In this document: one piece after another, positions 36,957 through 40,169 of the stretch
Layout: the number at the start of each line of letters is the position of its first letter
How positions within the stretch are numbered: position 1 is the stretch's first letter
Assembly (NCBI GenBank): GCA_018817515.1
Contig: JAHIUD010000049.1
Location: 1 to 40,169, forward strand
Reading direction: 5' to 3'
Origin: Pseudomonadota bacterium
Lineage (GTDB): Bacteria > Desulfobacterota > Desulfovibrionia > Desulfovibrionales > Desulfovibrionaceae
DNA length: 40,169 nt
Notes under the pieces: model-generated
Seen by the model: the letters and a program-made list of their open reading frames with translations, nothing else
Told to the model about the DNA's origin: nothing
Databases searched by the model: none
Made by a program: the position numbers and the translations under genes

Positions 36957-38209
36957 TCGAAGTCCGCCAGAAGCGCGCCCACCTGGATGCCCATGACCTC
37001 GGGCCGATGCTCGTACATCTGCCGGATGCGCCAGCGGGCCTGGTGCAGCTGCTCGTTGTTGATGCCGTTTCTCAGCGCCGTGTCGGCCTCGATGAAGGCG
37101 GCCAGGCGGTCGCACATCTTGAGCAGGGGGCCGTCCTTGGGGTCCAGCTCGTCGACGTTGGCCGCGTTGCGCAGCTCGCCCTCGGTGACGTGGCGCACCT
37201 CGATTCCGTTGGGCCCGCTTTCGCGCACCGTGGCGATGAATTCCGAGCCCACGCTGAGGCCCAGCAGGTAGCTCAGGCGCTCGGAGAGGTCCTCGCAGCC
37301 GCCCGTGCGCAGCGGCACCAGGATGCGCCGCTCCAGCTCCTGGTTCTCGTAGGCCTTGATGAGCTCGCCGATGGCCGCGTCCGAGGACTTGACCGGCGAG
37401 ATGATGTCCCGGGTCAAGAGCTCCGGCAGGTCGTGGAACAGGCCGCAGAAGAAGTTGTTGTGCCTTCTGGCGCGGCAGGCCTCGGCCTCCACGCTGAAGA
37501 ACCAGGCATAGGCCGCCACCAGGAACATGTGGCCCAGCACCGTGGTCTCGGGCACGCGCGGGGTCTGGGACCAGCGTTTCTGGAACCTGAGCTGGCCCGC
37601 GCGCGCGGCGAAGCGGGCGAACTCGTTGTCACCGGCCAGAAGCTCGCTCACCCCTGGGATGTCCGTCAGGCCCTTCAGGCGCGAGACGAAGCTCTCCTCG
37701 ATCTCTGGCATCTCCTCGTCGAGCTCGTTGAAGGGCCGGAGCACCCGGAACTCGGAGTAGCTGGCGTAGAGGTGCGCGGCCATGAGGATGCGCCGGGACA
37801 GGGTCTTCTCCTCGGGCTCCATCATGGCATCGGTCATGCGCTGCCAGAAGGCGTCGCCCAGGGGGGCCAGCCGGGGCTTGAGCTGGGGCAGCACCCATTG
37901 GGTGAGCTTCTGGTAGTCCGCGCGGTTGGCCTTGATCTTGTAAAATACCGGCGGCTTGATGTCGGTGATGACCAGGCGGTAGAAGTAGTCGAAGAGCCCG
38001 CCCTCGATGGTCTCCTCCACCAGGTCCAGGCGCTCCTTCATGCCCATGTCCTTGGTGACGCGGGAGAGCAGCATCCAGGCCACGATCATCTTGTGGGCCT
38101 GCTTGTCCACCTCCATGAGCTCCATGGGCCGCAGCCGGTCGTTCCAGCGCTTCATGAACGCGCCGGAAAACACCAGTTGCAAGAGACTCTTGCGTATAAC
38201 CGTGGCCAT
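36953..38209 (-). CDS. Large HD-domain protein, function unknown
   Basis: 418 residues, ATG 38209 with AGGAG six bases upstream. An HD phosphohydrolase core lies in the second half: ETTVLGHMFLVAAYAW supplies the first histidine, CGLFHDLPELLTRDI the HD pair, and a later CDRLAAFIEAD the distal aspartate. The N-terminal 190 residues are helical, without a named domain. Similar long HD proteins occur in this group of bacteria as conserved unknowns; nucleotide hydrolysis is likely, the substrate unknown. It is coupled to rsmI (TTGA) and is the first gene of the long minus-strand run. Confidence 0.85.
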   Translation of the reverse strand: MATVIRKSLLQLVFSGAFMKRWNDRLRPMELMEVDKQAHKMIVAWMLLSRVTKDMGMKERLDLVEETIEGGLFDYFYRLVITDIKPPVFYKIKANRADYQKLTQWVLPQLKPRLAPLGDAFWQRMTDAMMEPEEKTLSRRILMAAHLYASYSEFRVLRPFNELDEEMPEIEESFVSRLKGLTDIPGVSELLAGDNEFARFAARAGQLRFQKRWSQTPRVPETTVLGHMFLVAAYAWFFSVEAEACRARRHNNFFCGLFHDLPELLTRDIISPVKSSDAAIGELIKAYENQELERRILVPLRTGGCEDLSERLSYLLGLSVGSEFIATVRESGPNGIEVRHVTEGELRNAANVDELDPKDGPLLKMCDRLAAFIEADTALRNGINNEQLHQARWRIRQMYEHRPEVMGIQVGALLADFD

Positions 38210-38310
38210 GCAGGGCTCCTTCGGATCGTCTCAATTGTGCTGCGCTATCGTTGTCCTGTATCGCGCTTGCCCGGCCCTCGGCAAGGGGCGGGGCTGTTCC
38301 CACGCGCAGC

Positions 38311-38946
38311 TCATTGCGGGGCGACGGACTGCATCAACGCAAAGAAGTATTGCGGCTCCTTGAGCGTTTGCAGATTGTACCAGGCTTCCAGGGTCTTCTC
38401 GGAAAAGACGTCGAGGCGTTGGAGTATCAGGCGGGCAAACTCCAGCGGAGCCATGCCGCTCGCGGTGATGAGGCCGCCGCCGGTGACGGCGGGCAGGTCT
38501 TGGTAGAGCCCCTCGCCCTTGTAGCCGGGGCACACCTGCTTCAAAAAGCCGAGGTCGTTGCTTGTGTGCGGGCGCTCGTCCAGCAGCCCGGCCTGTGCCA
38601 GGGCCATGGTGGCGCCGCAGATGGCCGCCACGGGAACGCCAGCGGCCAGGAATTCCCCGGCCTTGGCCAGCACCGGCGCGTGGCTGGGCTCAAGCCAGGT
38701 GTCGCCGCCGGGCAGGAGCAGCAGTGCGGCGTCCTCCAGGCGGATCTGCTCCACCGTCAGGTCTGGCAGAATGCGCAGGCCGCCCATGGTGGTCACGGGT
38801 TCCCTGCTCAGCGCGCAGGTCTTCACCGCCAGTTTGGGAGCGCCTTTCCGGAAAAAGCGCCCGCTGTTCAACTCGGCCGTGACATAGCTCGGCTCCCAGT
38901 CGGCCAGGGTGTCCAGGACATACAGGTAGACGGTCCGCTGCGACAT
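38311..38946 (-). CDS. DJ-1/PfpI-family protein
   Basis: 211 residues, ATG 38946 with GGAGG five bases upstream. The nucleophile elbow is C110 in VAAICGATMAL and the acidic partner is E18; LLLLPGGDTW supplies the loop seen in class-I glutamine-amidotransferase-like proteins such as YoaZ. Such proteins act as deglycase-, hydrolase- or chaperone-like enzymes; this one's activity cannot be told. It follows rlmD by 11 nt and is probably co-transcribed with it. The protein's second half (about 140-211) is longer than in small DJ-1 proteins. Confidence 0.88.
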   Translation of the reverse strand: MSQRTVYLYVLDTLADWEPSYVTAELNSGRFFRKGAPKLAVKTCALSREPVTTMGGLRILPDLTVEQIRLEDAALLLLPGGDTWLEPSHAPVLAKAGEFLAAGVPVAAICGATMALAQAGLLDERPHTSNDLGFLKQVCPGYKGEGLYQDLPAVTGGGLITASGMAPLEFARLILQRLDVFSEKTLEAWYNLQTLKEPQYFFALMQSVAPQ

Positions 38947-38957
38947 CGGAGCCTCCG

Positions 38958-40169
38958 CTAAGCCTTGGGTGTGAACAGGGCCAGGCACTCGGCGTGGGCC
39001 GTGTGCGGGAACAGGTCCACGGCGCGCACCGCAGTCAGCTCGTAGCCAGCGGACAGCAGCCCGGCATCGCGCGCGAGCGTGGCCGGGTTGCACGACACGT
39101 ACACCAGCCGGGGCAGGGGCTTGTTGACGAGCCACTGCACCAGGCCCTGGTCCAGGCCCTCTCGCGGGGGGTCCACCACGGCCACGGCGGGCAGCTCGTA
39201 GTCCTCGGGCAGGCGCAGGGGGATGGGCTCCTGGCCCGAGAGGTCCGCGCGCATGAAACGGCAGTTCGCGATGCCGCCCAGCTTGGCGTTGGCCTCGGCG
39301 TCGGCCACGGCCGAGGGATTCTGCTCCAGGCCCAGCACGCGGCCGCAGGACCCGGCCAAAAACAGCGCGATGCCGCCGCCGCCGGAGTAGAGGTCATAGA
39401 CCGTGTCCGTGGGCGCGAGGTCGGCCAGGTCGCGCAGGGCGGTGTAGAGCGCCTCGGCTCCGGTGGTGCAGGTCTGGAAGAAGGCGTCGGCGCTGATGGA
39501 GTAGCGCACGCCCTCCAAGGCCTCGATGAGCACGGGGGCGCCCAGGGTCAGGCGCGTGCGCTCGGCCTGGGACAGGCCGTCGGCCCGGCCGCGCTCGGAG
39601 TGGACAAAGCCCGTGAGCTTGGGGAAGCGGTTCAGCAGGTCCTGGCCCATGGCCTGCACGGCGCGGCCCTGGCCTTCGGTGGCGGGCGAGGTGATGAGCT
39701 GGGCCAGAAGCGCGTCCTGGTGCACGCTGTGGCGCAGCACCAGGTGGCGCAGGAAGCCCTCGTGGGTGGCGCGGTCGTAGGCGAAGAGCTTGGCGGCCTT
39801 GCAGGCCTCGCGCACGGCGTGGACGATGTCCTCCCCGGCCTCGGGGAAGATGGGGCAGGTGACCAGGTCGAAGACCTTGCCAACGCCGATATTGCCGGGG
39901 GCCTGGCCCGGCAGCCCGGCCTCGTAGAGGCCCAGGCGCAGCGCTTCCCCTTTGCCTTGGAAGGCGAACTCCATCTTGTTGCGGAAGCGCTGGCTCAGGG
40001 GCGCGGCCACGGGCGGCAGAACGGTTTTGGGCTCCACCTTGCCGATGCGCGAGAGGGCGTCCAGGATCTGGCGCTGCTTCCAGGCCAGCTGGCTCTCCGG
40101 GGCCAGGTGCTGCAGCGAGCAGCCCCCGCACAGGCCGAAGTGCTGGCAGAAGGGCGTCACGGCCTCGGG
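38958..40169 (-). CDS. rlmD: 23S rRNA (uracil-C5)-methyltransferase, RlmD/RumA type, N-terminus cut by window edge
   Basis: 404 residues are visible, open through the right edge. The iron-sulfur cysteines CQHFGLCGGC are near the beginning, with a fourth in VTCPIFP. The SAM site shows VYDLYSGGGGIALFLA; the catalytic nucleophile and base lie in YVSCNPATLARD and VVDPPREGLD. An in-frame GTG at 40160 could be a start, but the frame continues upstream and family members normally have a TRAM domain there, so the gene is treated as partial. Whether the target is U1939 or U747 (RlmC) cannot be fixed from this fragment. Confidence 0.92.
   Translation of the reverse strand, partial: PEAVTPFCQHFGLCGGCSLQHLAPESQLAWKQRQILDALSRIGKVEPKTVLPPVAAPLSQRFRNKMEFAFQGKGEALRLGLYEAGLPGQAPGNIGVGKVFDLVTCPIFPEAGEDIVHAVREACKAAKLFAYDRATHEGFLRHLVLRHSVHQDALLAQLITSPATEGQGRAVQAMGQDLLNRFPKLTGFVHSERGRADGLSQAERTRLTLGAPVLIEALEGVRYSISADAFFQTCTTGAEALYTALRDLADLAPTDTVYDLYSGGGGIALFLAGSCGRVLGLEQNPSAVADAEANAKLGGIANCRFMRADLSGQEPIPLRLPEDYELPAVAVVDPPREGLDQGLVQWLVNKPLPRLVYVSCNPATLARDAGLLSAGYELTAVRAVDLFPHTAHAECLALFTPKA

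Overview
The window is about 40 kb of GC-rich chromosome (roughly two thirds G+C by eye), densely packed with housekeeping genes. No phage, insertion sequence, CRISPR array, tRNA or rRNA gene was seen. Several things point to a Desulfovibrionaceae-like sulfate reducer (Desulfobacterota): the run secA - glycolate/D-lactate oxidase genes - smpB - ptsI - ptsH - mannose-type PTS IID, the Mla lipid-transport operon, a dCache/HAMP/PAS chemoreceptor, and good -24/-12 (sigma-54) promoter matches. This is inferred from gene content and remembered synteny, not from a search.

Left part (1-11 kb): a sigma-54-activating response regulator cut by the left edge, preceded by an Hpt phosphotransfer protein; serS with its terminator and a small membrane protein; then on the + strand cinA/pncC, thpR and a large chemoreceptor. 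A 165-residue unknown protein behind a near-consensus sigma-54 promoter converges on the chemoreceptor. A universal stress protein and a hisC-cmk operon with a recognisable promoter follow.

Middle (11-24 kb): cobT (minus strand) has a complete leader of promoter, cobalamin riboswitch and intrinsic terminator. Divergent from it are a WcbI-like protein and a CgeB-like glycosyltransferase, then an MltC-like lytic transglycosylase behind a near-perfect sigma-54 site. An mlaE-F-D-C-A operon is followed by a metallophosphoesterase and a secreted amidohydrolase. Next come an HD-domain hydrolase, argJ, and a small low-GC unknown.

Right part (24-40 kb), all minus strand: a REC-REC-GGDEF diguanylate cyclase; secA; a two-gene FAD/Fe-S hydroxyacid dehydrogenase; smpB; EI and HPr of the phosphotransferase system with a lone IID subunit; a biotin synthase; rsmI; a second HD-domain protein; a DJ-1/PfpI protein; and rlmD, cut by the right edge. 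From the HD gene down to glcF the genes touch or overlap (TAGTG, TTGA, a 1-nt gap, a 26-nt overlap), so they look like one long transcription unit.

Most unusual points: the BioB lacks two of the three cysteines that hold the [2Fe-2S] cluster in E. coli BioB and carries other cysteines instead; two independent sigma-54 promoters serve an unknown protein and a cell-wall enzyme; the hydroxyacid-dehydrogenase Fe-S subunit has an Asn-rich repetitive N-terminal extension; and the IID subunit lies between bioB and ptsH with no IIA, IIB or IIC in view.
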